Shown here: in pieces, positions 26,311-38,293 of the stretch | Layout: every line of letters starts with the position of its first letter | Numbering within the stretch: the first letter of the stretch is position 1 | Source of the DNA: Microcyclospora pomicola | Taxonomy: Eukaryota; Ascomycota; Dothideomycetes; Capnodiales | NCBI GenBank assembly: GCA_002786065.1 | Contig: NHNY01000001.1 | Coordinates: 2,232,001 to 2,296,000, forward strand | Direction: 5' to 3' | Length of the DNA: 64,000 bases | Position numbers and translations under genes: made by a program | Notes under the pieces: model-generated | Told to the model about the DNA's origin: nothing | Databases searched by the model: none | Seen by the model: only the letters and a program-made list of their open reading frames with translations

Positions 26311-26831
26311 CTAAAGGTTATTTCGAAGTGTGTAACAGAATCTGAAGGGATAAAATCGGCTCAAATTGACTTTCTACGCACTGTAGGTTGTATGTAGCAC
26401 CGACCATATACATGTATATAGACATCGATGTCGGATGTATGCCCGGTGGAGGTGGTGCTGCAAGTTGCATGTGCCTTGGTCCGTGCCCTTATCATCAATG
26501 TCTTATCGCGCCGCGGCCCGCCAAAAGCTTTAAAAATGTCCATGGATCACATTAGGTCTTGCGACATCTCTGACTACAATGCAGACCAGGCTCACCTGTT
26601 CCACCTTGCAAACAGCTTGTGCGATCAGGATCCAGCAACAAGACCTTTGCCGTCACACGACAGTCGGCAAGGCTTGGTTGCGTCCACGATAGCGCTGAGT
26701 GTTTGTGCAACTCGCGACCCTTTCTCCTCGAACCCGAGGCCTCTGCCGTTACATCGCAATCCCTCTCACGATTCTTCGCGCGCTTCGAACCCACCTAGAA
26801 CACCCGATTCCACCATATCGACCGCTACGAT
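26311..26831. promoter_or_regulatory. Shared divergent promoter, GTPase / PRPP synthetase
   Basis: About 520 bp separates the two divergent start codons, so both promoters must lie here. The 3' half is C/T-rich. No specific operator recognised. Confidence 0.5.
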
Positions 26832-28241
26832 ATGGTTCGCAATATCGTTGTTTTCGCTGGGACATCCCATCCCCAGCTTGCCGAGACGATTTGCGCCCAG
26901 CTCGGAATACCTCCTGCGAAGATTCTGCTGTCCAAATTCGCCGTTGGTGAAACCCGGGTTGAAGTTGGGGAAAGTGTTCGAGGCAAGGATGTGTTCATCA
27001 TTCAGTCAGGCGGTGGCAAGGTGAATGACCATGTGATGGAGCTCCTGATCACGATATCTGCATGCAAGACCGCGAGTGCAAGAAGAGTCACTGCAGTGCT
27101 TCCGTTGTTTCCATACTCCAGGCAAAGCGATCTACCATACAACAAGGTCGGTGCTCCTCTGGCAAGAGTATCCGCAACAGCTGGTGGAGGAGAGGCCAAA
27201 TACACATTCGACTCCCGTCCACAAACACCCCTACCGGGACAGCAGGAGAGTCAAGGGTTGAACAACAACAATGGCAGCACACATCTACACAAAAAGCTTA
27301 ACGGGTTGTCAATTCATGGGAAGATGCCCGGGTCTCCCACTAGTGGCTCATATTTCGAAGAGTCGCCCCAGGCACCTACCTCCAACCCCACACCAAACTC
27401 TGCAGTAGCAGCATCAACCGCATCTGCTCCTCCACAGGACTTCAAGCCGCAACGAGGCTACAAGCAATGGGTTGCTCAAGCCGGTACTCTGATCGCAGAC
27501 CTCCTGACATGCGCCGGTGCTGATCACGTTATTACGATGGATCTTCACGATCCACAATACCAAGGCTTTTTCGATATCCCTGTCGATAACCTGTATGGCC
27601 GACACCTGCTGCGGAAATATCTACAACACCAGATCCTACCCAGCCACGGAGGAACAGAGAATTGCGTAGTTGTCTCGCCAGATGCTGGAGGTGCGAAACG
27701 AGCTACCAACATTGCGGATTCGCTTGGCATGGACTTTGCACTAATTCACAAGGTTTGTTGTCGAGTGCATAAGTGTGTTTCTTCACGTGGGATTGACTTT
27801 TCCGCAGGAACGACGTCCGACTCAAACCTCCGACCGCCAGAATGCAACTATGTTACTAGTTGGGCAAGTCGAGGGTCGCACGGCTATCCTTATTGATGAT
27901 TTGGCCGACACATCAAACACAATAACTCGTGCCGCCAAGCTTCTGAAGAAGGAGGGGGCGACCAAGGTCTTCGCACTTGTAACTCACGGCGTGTTCTCTG
28001 GTGATGCAGTTGAACGCATCAACGCCAGTGCTCTGGACAAGGTGGTTGTGACCAATTCGGTCCCACAGCTTGATCACTTAACGCACTGCCACAAGCTCGA
28101 AGTACTGGAAATTGGCAGTGTATTCGCCGAGGTAGTATTCACAGCAATCGTTACTCATGATATTTTCCTGACATTTCTGCTTAGGCTATTCGAAGAGTTC
28201 ACCACGGCGAGAGCATTAGTACACTCTTCCAATATGACTAG
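26832..28241 (+). CDS. Ribose-phosphate pyrophosphokinase (PRPP synthetase) subunit with inserted region
   Basis: Exons are 26832-27752, 27808-28131 and 28185-28241, giving 433 aa. The signature MDLHDPQYQGFFDIPVDN and the PRPP-binding loop ILIDDLADTSNTI are both present, as is the flexible loop KERRPTQTS. It makes PRPP from ribose-5-phosphate and ATP for purine, pyrimidine, His and Trp synthesis. Compared with the usual ~320 aa, it carries an insert of about 100 residues (about 113-210). The insert is rich in Ser, Pro, Asn and Thr and interrupts the catalytic domain before GYKQWVAQAGTLIADLL. Yeast Prs1 and Prs5 carry such non-homologous regions, with roles in cell-wall integrity; this is likely an orthologue of one. 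The first intron has an unusual GTTTGT donor. Confidence 0.93.
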
Positions 28242-29438
28242 GTTGTACGATGTGCAAGACATTGGGTCTTATGTCCATGAACACAAATGATCTTGCCCAG
28301 GATCGTGACTTGACTTGAAACTTCCGCTCTGAAAGTTCGACCTCAATCCTCCGGCTCTGGCATTGGTGAGATGCCAACAACCTCGCTGACGCTACCAAAA
28401 TAGTTGTGAACCCATGCTGCAGGATGAAGCATTTGTCCATCGCTTCGATTGCTCGTGCCATGGGCTGCTCGTAAAGATCCTCGGTGTACAGGACTTCTGA
28501 ACCGGAGGTGTATATTTACTCAATGGTAGATCACACTTTATTTCCTCAAGTACAGTACAAGTGCTTGCAAGTGTTCGTACCTAGTTCCATTGCCGTCATG
28601 TAAGCTGTCACATCCGCGCCATTCGACCTTTATCAATCTATCTGGCCGTTGCACAGGTTTTCAGACGAAGGTCCTGGCTTTAGCACGCCTTACATGAAAA
28701 CCTGGACCGGCCATCTTGGACAGTGTTAGACGTCGGAGTCTGGAAACAATGTGAACGACGAAGGCAGATCTTGGCATCCGGCACCACGGTAAACATTACC
28801 TGGGGACAGAGAGAGGAACCAGGAATATCGAAACAAATGGGACACATTGACTGTGCAACAACCCTTCAATGTGCTTCCATGATGTTCTCATGACTTGGAG
28901 CTACTGTTCAGCAAATTACCTTTGATGTTCCAATCCTGAGTTTCTACCTGATAACAGTTCAGCCACCTTTACATGACCTCAACGTTTCTCACACAACGAC
29001 TACAGGTCGGTGTATAGTAGAACGTGTACTTGTATCGAGCATCGTGATGTGCCTGACAAGCTTTAGTCAAGACCTCAACCGCTTACTATTAAGCCAATAG
29101 GGTTCATGCCAAGTCCGTCAATGCTAAGCGTGCCTCATCTCCACGAAGAATCATCGCGCTGGTCACGACTCGTGGCAGCGCATCACTCCTGTCGAGGTTG
29201 CGAATCGTGATCACATTGTAGATACTGTGAAGTCAATCAAGTGTAGGTGAAGTCCATTGTGGCTATGACGCGTAGCTCTACGGCTGAAGCGGCATAGGAA
29301 CGCCACGCTGGATCATGTTATCGACTGCGCCTGCTGATCCACCGTATCCAAATCCCTCAAGTCTCACTATATAAAAGAAGGAATGCGCGTGGCGACAAGT
29401 AGAGTCTCTGGAACTCGAACGAAGAACATTTGCGCCAC
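28242..29438. other. Intergenic region, 1.2 kb
   Basis: 3' flank of the PRPP synthetase gene and promoter of the VWA gene. No gene or RNA recognised apart from the TATA box listed. Confidence 0.5.
29368..29377 (+). promoter_or_regulatory. Putative TATA box upstream of the VWA gene
   Basis: TATATAAAAG lies about 62 bp before the ATG at 29439, a good consensus match at a plausible position. Confidence 0.5.
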
Positions 29439-31842
29439 ATGGGTACCAACGCAGCCCTCCAAGCATGGGCTTTGCCTGAGCTGCAGCAGCTCTTACCTCT
29501 AGATGAAGCCGAACTCAAGCAGATCATAGACTATACCGCAACACTATCTAACTCAGAGTCCACTGAGCATCTCACTAATTTGCTGGGCGACACACCCCAG
29601 GCTATGCAATTTGCGACCTCGTTCAATGCTCACCGAGCAAAACCGAGAGAGGCCATGGCAAGAGATTCACATCAAGACAGTGGAGCGTCCGCACACGACT
29701 TCAAGGGATCAAACAAAGATTCGGCTGCACCAGTGCTGAATACAGGCTCCAGCAAGAATGGTTCTGCGCCGAACTCAACACCACCCGCCTACGCTCCGCC
29801 CCCAGGAGCACCACCAGCGAAAGGTGCTAGTAGAGCCAGTGCCCGTCGCCACACAAACCAGGTCATTGAGGCTGCTAGTGTCCGCGCTCGAGATGAGCAA
29901 GAGATGCAGCAGCTCCTGCAAAGCGTCCAGCTCCAGAATGGGATCTACAACAGCGACATCGAGCCCGAGCATGAAACCGAATACTACTGCAACTGCCTCA
30001 TTCACCAATACCAACGGCGAAAGTGGGATCGATATGGGGTGCAGAAAATGTGGTCCAAGGCCGTCATGTATCCCGGCGAGAAGGCGTACGACGACAACAA
30101 GTATGGCGCTGGATTGCAAGTCTTCAACGGAAATCCATACACGTGGCGTGTAGTCTCTCCGTACGGCTACTACAACACGAATGTATGGGGCCCTAGTAGG
30201 CCGAATCCCGGCTCGCATGCCCGATCAGTACATCAGACCATCGAGTTGAACAATTCCCTAAACCATGAGGTAAGTTCAGGTCAGAGGCGAGGGTGGATTC
30301 TGAGGCTTGTTCTATCGACGTTCCTCGATGTGCACCTGCTGTTGAGATACATACTTACGTTTCTCACAGGCACAAGAAAGCGTCAACGCAAAGGAGCCGA
30401 AGCATTCAATCTGGGACGAAGGTAACGAACTGCATGCTGCTATGGAGAAGATGAACTTCAGCGACGAAAAGCGAAGATCTATCGCTGTGCCTACCGATGC
30501 CACCACCCGACCAAAGCCATCTGGGTTTGCTAGCTTCCGGAAATCCATCGGTCTCAAGACTTCCGATGAGAGAGCCCTTGGAAAGGTAGAAAAGGTTGTT
30601 GGCAAAGGTAAAGAAATTCGAGATGCTATCATGGCTGAAGAGCGTGGACGATGGCCGGATGAGCAATGGCGATGGTTGGTTGAAGCTTACCAACAGCATG
30701 TCGGCATGTTCAACAAGATAGCCGATTTGAGGGCGAATTTCCCGATTCAATATCTACACCTTCTTCGAGCCGGATACTTCGAGCCGATTCCGGTTGCTTG
30801 GGCCAATCAAGCATCAAATCCCCTCAAGTTCAGTATCGAGGCTGCTGCAGGCTGGAGAGGCATTACGCCAGCTTGGCGAGGTTACGAAGATACTGCAGAG
30901 GAGCGCCTGTACTGGGTTCTAAATCATCGTGAAGGCAGTGTTGGTATGAGGATGAAGCCAGATTACATCTCCGAGATGAACATGGCACGAGCTAGAATGG
31001 CCACAGCAGTCGAGCCTCCACCATTGTACTTCGCCGCCGATGATCAATGCCACGTTCAGCATACTTCTGCTGGCTACTCGAAGCAGGTCATGCCATCGCC
31101 TTTCCGCGCCTACGATCGACCAGAAACTGCCACCGATGACACAATGATCCTGCTCGACGTCTCTGGATCCATGGACTTCGACCCCCTCCGACCAGTCTAC
31201 AATCAGTATCTTATCACAGGCTATGAAAGGTCGACCCAACCTAAAAACAAAGATGTCGCCAAAGCCATCATTCGCCGCTTCACGGATGCCATGGAGAACC
31301 ACGACCACCAGTTCCGCGGGTACGATCTCACTACCTTCTCCACCAGTGCACAATACATCGGGACCATCAATCACAACAACTTCGATCGGATGTGGCAGGG
31401 TGTCCGACTTGGCGGCGGCACGCGTGTCATGACGGGCTGGCAGAAAGTCAAAGACCTCCATTTCCAGAAGCATTCTGAGTCTGCCACGCATCACCCCATC
31501 TACGGCTGGCAAGCCGGACCGCAGACGCCCATGCTACGACTACTGCTCTTGCTCGACGGCGAAGCAACCGACATGGACGAGTTCGAGCTCGACCTGCTGG
31601 GCTTGTCCTGGGCCCACGTTACCATCTTCCTCATTGGCGTCGACGGCTGTCCGCACCACCATCGTCACGCCAACGAGCTGCAGCGTATCAGTGATGTCAA
31701 CCATCATGTTTCCTTCGTGGACGCCCAGGGCAATTGCCCCGAGCGCTTCGTGACGCACGAGCTGCTGAAGCGACATTTGGGATATGATATTTCGATGCAG
31801 GAGTTCCAGCAGATGGAGGAGCTTCCTGCGTATAGCGCGTGA
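29439..31842 (+). CDS. CUE-like / von Willebrand A domain protein
   Basis: Exons are 29439-30269 and 30370-31842 (intron GTAAGT...CACAG), giving 767 aa. The start is the ATG at 29439; the open frame before it lacks an ATG. Residues about 10-55 (LPELQQLLPLDEAELKQIID...NLLGDTPQAMQF) resemble a CUE-like ubiquitin-binding helix bundle. A Pro/Ala/Ser linker follows, then a conserved middle region with a lone cysteine pair (YYCNCLIHQYQRRKWDRYG). A C-terminal VWA domain (about 530-730) has the metal site motif DVSGSMD and a following Thr in GGGTRVMTG. No membrane segment is seen, so it is probably cytosolic. VWA plus ubiquitin binding suggests a scaffold in protein turnover; this is inference. Confidence 0.75.
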
Positions 31843-32302
31843 TGTTGTTCGTATTTCATTGTTTCGTGAACAATCTTGGACACGGTTGGAGTTCATGAAT
31901 TTCCTCAAGCAGGGCGTTATAAAGGCGGCTTGATGACAACGATGGCGCATGGTTGACCATGGTGGTTCTGGCTATGCTTATTCTGTATATACTCTTCGGT
32001 AGCCTTGCTTCTAACAAAAAGCTATTCGTTCATTCTCTATGCTTCCACTACAAATCATGTTCATCGTACTGGATCCAGACGTAGCGGAACAGCGATGATG
32101 ATCGATCCCGCAACTGAGCAAGGCTTTCGCATCTTACGTACATGTAGCGCCTAACGTCGAGCTCATATGTCCATGCTGAATTGTTCTACAAACAAAACCA
32201 CCGCTGCATATTTTATACAATGAAAACAAATGTTACAAGCGTGACGGCCCTCAAAGTGGAGACCATCACATGCCATTCGGCCATTCTCACAACATTGAGC
32301 AT
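31843..32302. other. Convergent 3' flanks
   Basis: Lies between the stops of the VWA gene (+) and TIM50 (-). No gene seen. Confidence 0.55.
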
Positions 32303-34150
32303 CTACTCCTCCTTTCCGCCGCCGAAAAAGCTAAAAGCACCTCGCTTCATGTCTTTCATTTGCGACTCCATGGCGGCTTTCTGTGCCTCTTCCTCTTCCT
32401 TGAGCCATTGTGCGCCGTTCTCTTGGATCTGCTTCTCCAGTGCCTCGTACTGCTTTTGTCCTTGCTCGCGGATCTGGTCGCTCAACATCTTGCCCTTGGC
32501 GAGGCCTTCGGCGACCGATGAGCCGTCTGCTAGCACCATACCGCCACCCATCGCCGGAGAGGGCTTGAGACCTAGTCCACCGGCCAGACTTCCGAGAGCA
32601 AGACCGGATCTCCGGCCAGACTTCTGCTGCTCGAGCTGGGCCAAGAACCGCTTGCGAGCCTCGCCTTCTCTTCGTGCGAACTCTTCGGGGATGTGCTGGC
32701 CTTCAAAAGACTTGAGGACCGGACGAACATCTTCCGTGCTCATCGTCGCGATATACTCCAGGAATGGGATCAGAGCCACGAGATCTTTTCCATGCGGGTC
32801 TTTCATGTCACCCTCCCATTTCGGAAGAATGATGGCGTTCTCGGGTTGGTTCTTGACGTGGGCGCCACTGGTGTCGATGATCAACGTCTTCGCAAGCGGC
32901 CGGTTAAGGTAAGACAAATCTTTCACATACTCGCCACTCTCGTACTTGGTGGCCTCGCGGCCCAATGGCCACATGAAATGGAAAGGGTCCAACTTTTTGA
33001 TTACAGGGTCAGCCATAGCGACTGGCGTGGAAGTAAACAAAACCAGCTCGTAGTACTGAGAAAGGTAGCGAATGAAATAGTCCATTCCTGGGCGTTTAGC
33101 GACTCGGTATCCATTTTGTCGGTCCCAGCTGCTGTGGATCAGCACATCTTCCAACGCGAGGACGAGAGTGTACGGTTGTCGCTGAGCGTCTGGGATATCC
33201 GGGAGGAGTTTGGGGAAGGACGGCTCCGTGTAATAGCCAAGTTGGCTACCGAAGCGCGCAAGTACACGAGCATACATGGCAGACGGAGACCATGAGGTAG
33301 CCTTTTCTTCGGGAAGGCCAGTTGGGAGCTCTTCGAGGTTGCTGAGAGGCCGAGCAAGGTAGAACCCGCCAAGCGAGATTCCGAGTGTGAGCATGACATA
33401 CAAATAATTCGCCATCTGATTGCGGCGACGATCGGTGGATGTCTCGTATGCGGATGCATCGTAGTCGCGCTCACTCCGTTGCCGATTCTGCGCAGGATCA
33501 GGCGTTGTGAGATCGAAATCATCTTCCTGACTTTGTCCATGCTCCTGCTTTTGCTTCTTCCCAGCCCCACCAAACTCGAAGTCAAATGTGCTTGGGATGC
33601 CTTGCCGCAGATCGGGGAGTTGATGTGCTTGAGCGGTTTCCGGATGCTCAGTGTTTTCTGCAGCTGCCTGCGCATCGTGTGCTACCTGCCTTGCGCTTCC
33701 AGGAATAGGTTGATCGGCATCGGTCTTCTGGGCAATCGGTGCTTGTGGTTCGCATGGCAGAGAACTCTCGTTGGGTGCAGCATTACCCGCAGGTCTTGCG
33801 CCTTCTACCGGTGATCGCACGTGAGTCGCCCCTGTTGCTGCCGCGCCGGCACCTGCTGTTGTTGTCGCTCCATGTTGTGTGCTTTCTTTTGCACTCTTAG
33901 GATCACCAGCTGGTATGCTCGTTCCTGGTGATGTTTGACGAGCTGATGCTGCTGTGAAGGTGGGAGGAGCCTGTCGACTTGGGGGAGGAGGCCTGCGCCC
34001 CGATGATGATGGAATTGGTGGCGGAGGCTTCCGACTTGGTTTTGAGGCATATGTCCGCAGGCGCGCTGGCGTGCAGGGGAGGTTGTGATGGATTGAAGGC
34101 GAGGCGAGGCCAGAGGGCCTGCTCACTCGGAGCACTGCTCGGCCTAGCAT
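32303..34150 (-). CDS. TIM50: Mitochondrial import inner membrane translocase subunit TIM50
   Basis: Intronless, 615 aa from MLGRAVLRVSRPSG, an Arg/Ser-rich mitochondrial presequence. A long Pro/Ala/Gln-rich stretch follows, then one inner-membrane helix (NYLYVMLTLGISLGGFYLA, about residue 250). The intermembrane-space domain is of the FCP1/NIF phosphatase fold: LVLALEDVLIHSSWD, KRPGMDYFIRYLSQYYELV and LIIDTSGAHVKNQPENAI. The phosphatase DxDxT motif is degenerate (ALEDV), as in other Tim50 proteins that bind presequences rather than dephosphorylate. The C-terminal helical tail is rich in Glu, Gln and Lys. Tim50 receives presequences from the TOM complex and hands them to TIM23. The frame is open a little further upstream but only from GTG. 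Confidence 0.93.
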   Translation of the reverse strand: MLGRAVLRVSRPSGLASPSIHHNLPCTPARLRTYASKPSRKPPPPIPSSSGRRPPPPSRQAPPTFTAASARQTSPGTSIPAGDPKSAKESTQHGATTTAGAGAAATGATHVRSPVEGARPAGNAAPNESSLPCEPQAPIAQKTDADQPIPGSARQVAHDAQAAAENTEHPETAQAHQLPDLRQGIPSTFDFEFGGAGKKQKQEHGQSQEDDFDLTTPDPAQNRQRSERDYDASAYETSTDRRRNQMANYLYVMLTLGISLGGFYLARPLSNLEELPTGLPEEKATSWSPSAMYARVLARFGSQLGYYTEPSFPKLLPDIPDAQRQPYTLVLALEDVLIHSSWDRQNGYRVAKRPGMDYFIRYLSQYYELVLFTSTPVAMADPVIKKLDPFHFMWPLGREATKYESGEYVKDLSYLNRPLAKTLIIDTSGAHVKNQPENAIILPKWEGDMKDPHGKDLVALIPFLEYIATMSTEDVRPVLKSFEGQHIPEEFARREGEARKRFLAQLEQQKSGRRSGLALGSLAGGLGLKPSPAMGGGMVLADGSSVAEGLAKGKMLSDQIREQGQKQYEALEKQIQENGAQWLKEEEEAQKAAMESQMKDMKRGAFSFFGGGKEE

Positions 34151-34495
34151 GATGGAATACAGATGGTGACGTGCGTTCACGAGAGGTTCACCATACCAAA
34201 TGAAGTATCGAATGATCGCAAAAGTGACAGTGATAGAAGATCTGAGACGATGTATGGCATTTACAATGTCTTAACACATATGGGATGGGATGGAGAGCGC
34301 ATTCCATGAACTTTTGGCTTGGCTCCCCCGGGCTCCGCCGATCACTGAGATGGGAGCATGTGGCTCAAAGATGCCACCATTCCTTCAGTACGAGAATGGC
34401 CTGCTTATGCTCGCGCGGCCTGCGTTTTGTCTCTCGACCTTCCTGATCGACTCGGGTTTCACGCATATGCTTGACCGACACCCAAATGCAGTCCG
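34151..34495. promoter_or_regulatory. Shared divergent promoter, TIM50 / EDEM mannosidase
   Basis: 345 bp between the two divergent start codons, holding both core promoters. No motif named with confidence. Confidence 0.45.
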
Positions 34496-37400
34496 ATGCT
34501 GTTGATCGCATGGCTGAGCCGTGTGGCCTTCGTCCTCCAACCAGGATCATCATGGCATGTGCTGCTCGCTGTCCTGTTCCTGGTCGTGTGGACAAAAGAT
34601 GCGGTCTGTATGACCGATGAGGAGCTGTCTACCTTGCGGTATGTTCTACGCTCCCCGACTCGTTCGGCCAAGATTCTGATGTTGGCTGTAGGGACGACAC
34701 GCGACACTTATTTTACCATGGTTTCGATAACTACATCGCCCATGCGTTCCCAGAGGACGAGCTGAAACCGATTTCATGTCGACCGCAGACTCGCAATCGA
34801 GATGATCCTAGCGATATCGGACTGAACGACGTGCTTGGCAATTATAGTCTGACATTGATCGACTCACTCTCAACGCTGGCCATTTTGGCATCAGATTCAG
34901 ACCAGGAGTCAGGAAGACGCGCTTTGCTTCACTTCCAGTCCAGCGTACAAAGTCTTGTTGATCTCTATGGTGATGGCAGCCGAGAGGGGCGATGCGGCTC
35001 AAGAGCATGTGGATTTGATCTGGACAGTAAAGTCCAAGTCTTCGAGACAAATATCAGGGGCGTTGGTGGGTTACTGTCCGCACATCTCTTCGCCAACGGT
35101 GACCTGCCCATCGAGGGATATGAACCGACCTTCGCACTTACAAAGGATGGTGAGAAAGCTATCGATTGGGATGGCTGGACATACGATGGTCAATTGTTAC
35201 GTTTAGCTCACGATCTGGCTTCACGACTATTACCAGCTTTCAGCACCGTGACGGGACTACCTTACCCACGCGTGAATCTGCGAACTGGTATACCATTCTA
35301 CCACGATGTCGAACAGGGGATCTGCCGAGTTGATGGTACTTCTTCCAGCCCTCGCGAACAAACTGAAACCTGTACTGCCGGAGCCGGAAGCCTGGTCCTC
35401 GAGTTTACGACCCTCAGCCGTCTGACGGGAGACGGCCGCTTTGAAAGCCTTGCTAAACGAGCATTCTGGGCGGTCTGGCAACGACGAAGTTCCATCGATC
35501 TGCTCGGAAGTGGCATTGATGCGGAAACTGGACAATGGATGACTCCACCTTTGGCTGGGATTGGCGCAGGCATTGATTCCTTTTTCGAGTATGCCATGAA
35601 GTCTCATGTCTTGACCTCTGGGTTGCCACCATCTGCAACGCCCGAATACGACGATCCTCGTGCATTTTTGTCAGCATGGCAACAAGCTCACGGAGCGGTT
35701 AAGCGACATATATACCGTTCGGCATCTTCACAGAAATATGCTTTCTACGCTCAAGCTGATCTCTCGACTGGTGCGCCTCGATACAGCTGGGTTGATAACT
35801 TGTCTGCGTATTATCCGGGCCTGCTCACACTTGCCGGCGAGCTGGAGGAAGCTATCGAGAGTCATCTTCTGTACGCTGCACTCTGGACGAGACATTCAGC
35901 TCTTCCCGAACGTATACATATCTTGAATGGGTACATCGATCCGAATTTCCGCCAATGGGCTGGGAGGCCTGAATTCATCGAAAGCACTTACTACATCTAT
36001 CAAGCTACGAAGGACCCCTGGTATCTGCACGTGGGCGAAATGGCACTACGTGACATCAGACGGCGATGCTGGACAAAGTGTGGATGGGCTGACTTGTTGG
36101 ATGTCACAAGTGGTGACAAGAGAGACCGCATGGAGTCCTTCTTCCTCGGCGAAACCGCGAAATACTTGTATCTTTTGTTCACTCCGAAGCACCCACTGAA
36201 CAAGCTCGACGGCCCGATCGTGTTCACAACAGAAGGACATCCACTGGTCATACCCTCGTCATATCGACGAGAAGCAGGCAAGGAGCCAGCAGGAGAACCA
36301 GGAAGGAGTTCGAAACTAGTCACCGCAACTTGCCCGAAGCCTGCCGCATCTCTGCCGTTCACCGTGAGTAACACCGCCAATCGTCCCGACATCTTTCATG
36401 CTGCTGTGTTAGCGCAGTTACCCTCCACGCCAATGCACCCTGCCCATAAATTCGCGAGTCCGCTTGATCCAGCTTCGGCTGGTGGTCCCGGAGTTTCGAT
36501 CAAAGACATCCGCAGTCCAAGCAACTACACCTTTTATCCTTGGACACTGCCGCAGTCACTCATTCCGAGTTCCGGCTGGAGCCAAGCGATTCCCAATCCT
36601 GTAATGAGTACACTTACTTTCCCGAATCTACATGGCGAAGGTTCTGGTGATGGCGGTATAGGCTCCGAGAAGGGACTGCTGCCGTTTGGTGCTTTGCAGA
36701 AAGTCGTCAATGGGATTGTTGTCAACAGCCTATCCAATCTGAGGTTGAACATGATTCAGGAACCGCGATCGCTACTGATGAAAGATGGCAGTGGCAGCTT
36801 GGTACCAATGGATCTTGGGCCCGAGTACAGGATCCACGGCATTGCAAATTTCGCCTTGGGTAGGGACGAAAGAGTACTACTCAGCTCTAAAGCACTCGGG
36901 GAGGTCAGCCCAAGTGACCCGCACTTCAACCGAGTCAAAGACCTCGAATGGATGGACTTAGTCGTCGACATTGCAGTATCTGTTGCCGATCCACAGGCGC
37001 AGCCTGAGGCTGAACCAGAGCATAGCGACGAGTACGACGACGAGAATAGTCTCGAAGATGGCTACGTGACTGTGTTCGAGGATAACTTGAGTAATGAAGT
37101 GCCGGGTATTGTGACAGCTGATGTCGATGGTCTATGGGGGGATGTCGAAGCGCTCTTCATCTCGCTCCTCAAATCTGCGAAATCGACCATCACAGAGGCA
37201 CTTCCGCGACGGACATCTACCCCAGGAAGTGCGATGCCAGCCTCGAATGGCAAACGCTTGCCGTCAGCCAAAGTTCTGCGATACACGCTACCAGCGATCT
37301 TGCCCACTGGACCAGGTACTGCGCCATTAGCCTCATCCCTGGAGACACACGATCCTGTCGGTCGGTTGCCCATTGTCAGGAAGGACATATACTTCCTCCA

Positions 37401-37968
37401 CGACGAGCTCTGTGATCATCATCTCCCAGCACATATTGCAAGGACCTATAGCATTTTGATCATCCTACGCGGACGATGCAGCTTCGCAGACAAGCTAGCA
37501 AACATCCCAGCGTTCCCGCCACCAGTTCCCTCCGCATCTGGTGCTCCCGGTGCGGGTCTCCAGATGGTCATCGTCGTCGACATGCTGGAGCCGAACTTTG
37601 ACGACGAAGAGGATGACTCGGCGGGCTTGGACACCCCACGCACCAAACACTTGATTCGGCCCCTGCTTGACCGCATACAGGTGACACCGAGTGGGCTGGA
37701 GAGACGTGACGGTATCGCGATGTGCATGGTCGATGGCACCGCAACGGTCTCCGCGTCGGGCGAGCCTGCTTCGAACGACGGCAGTACCGGCCAGCTCACC
37801 ATCGACTTACTACGATCGGCGGCGGCTTTGGTTGGCAGATTTGACGCCCACGGTAATCTCGTTGAAGAGCCTGATGTCAAAACGTCGATTGGGGCGGGAT
37901 TGGGCGTCAAGCGACGATTTTGGTTCGAGAGTCTCGGCGTCCCGATCGCAAACTTGCATATGCTTTGA
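34496..37968 (+). CDS. EDEM/Htm1 (Mnl1) family ER alpha-1,2-mannosidase, GH47, with PA domain
   Basis: Exons are 34496-34638 and 34692-37968, giving 1139 aa. The N-terminus has a hydrophobic signal/anchor (HVLLAVLFLVVWTKDAVC). The exon junction restores TLR|DDTRHLFYHGFDNYIAHAF, followed by the GH47 barrel (about 50-480) with LIDSLSTLAILASDSD, VFETNIRGVGGLLSAHL and GKYL-type repeats (FFLGETAKYLYLLF). The C-terminal part contains a protease-associated (PA) domain near residues 860-1000 (DIYFLHDELC, ILRGRCSFADKLA). EDEM proteins trim mannose on misfolded glycoproteins in the ER lumen to mark them for ERAD. A PA domain occurs in EDEM3 and in fungal Mnl1. No C-terminal HDEL is seen (ends ANLHML). 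Confidence 0.92.
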
Positions 37969-38293
37969 TTTAGGAGTTGGTCTTGATACCCATCATTGCT
38001 GAGGAGGCTGGAGCCCTTGGTGCAGATGCAGCCTTCTTGGTTAGTAGAGATTCCGGGATACATAACATGGCGTAATGAATGATTTGGGTTTGGATACAAG
38101 GACCGTCCTTACAGCTGGATATGGTGCAACAGCTTTCTAGGCATTGTACATTGCACGAGGTAATGTTCATCCTGCGGAAGAAAGCTTTGCACGAAGAATG
38201 ATGTATCAACGACATTGCTTGGATCTATCTCTATCTACACTAACAATTCAATGTTTTTCGGTGGCAGAAATCATGCTATATCAAGGAGGACAT
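37969..38293. other. Convergent 3' flanks
   Basis: 325 bp between the stops of the EDEM gene (+) and the alpha/beta hydrolase gene (-). Nothing recognised. Confidence 0.55.

Noticed and set aside
37446-38099. 217-aa minus-strand ORF overlapping the end of the EDEM gene
   Set aside because: Antisense shadow of the PA-domain region, which has clear family features on the + strand.
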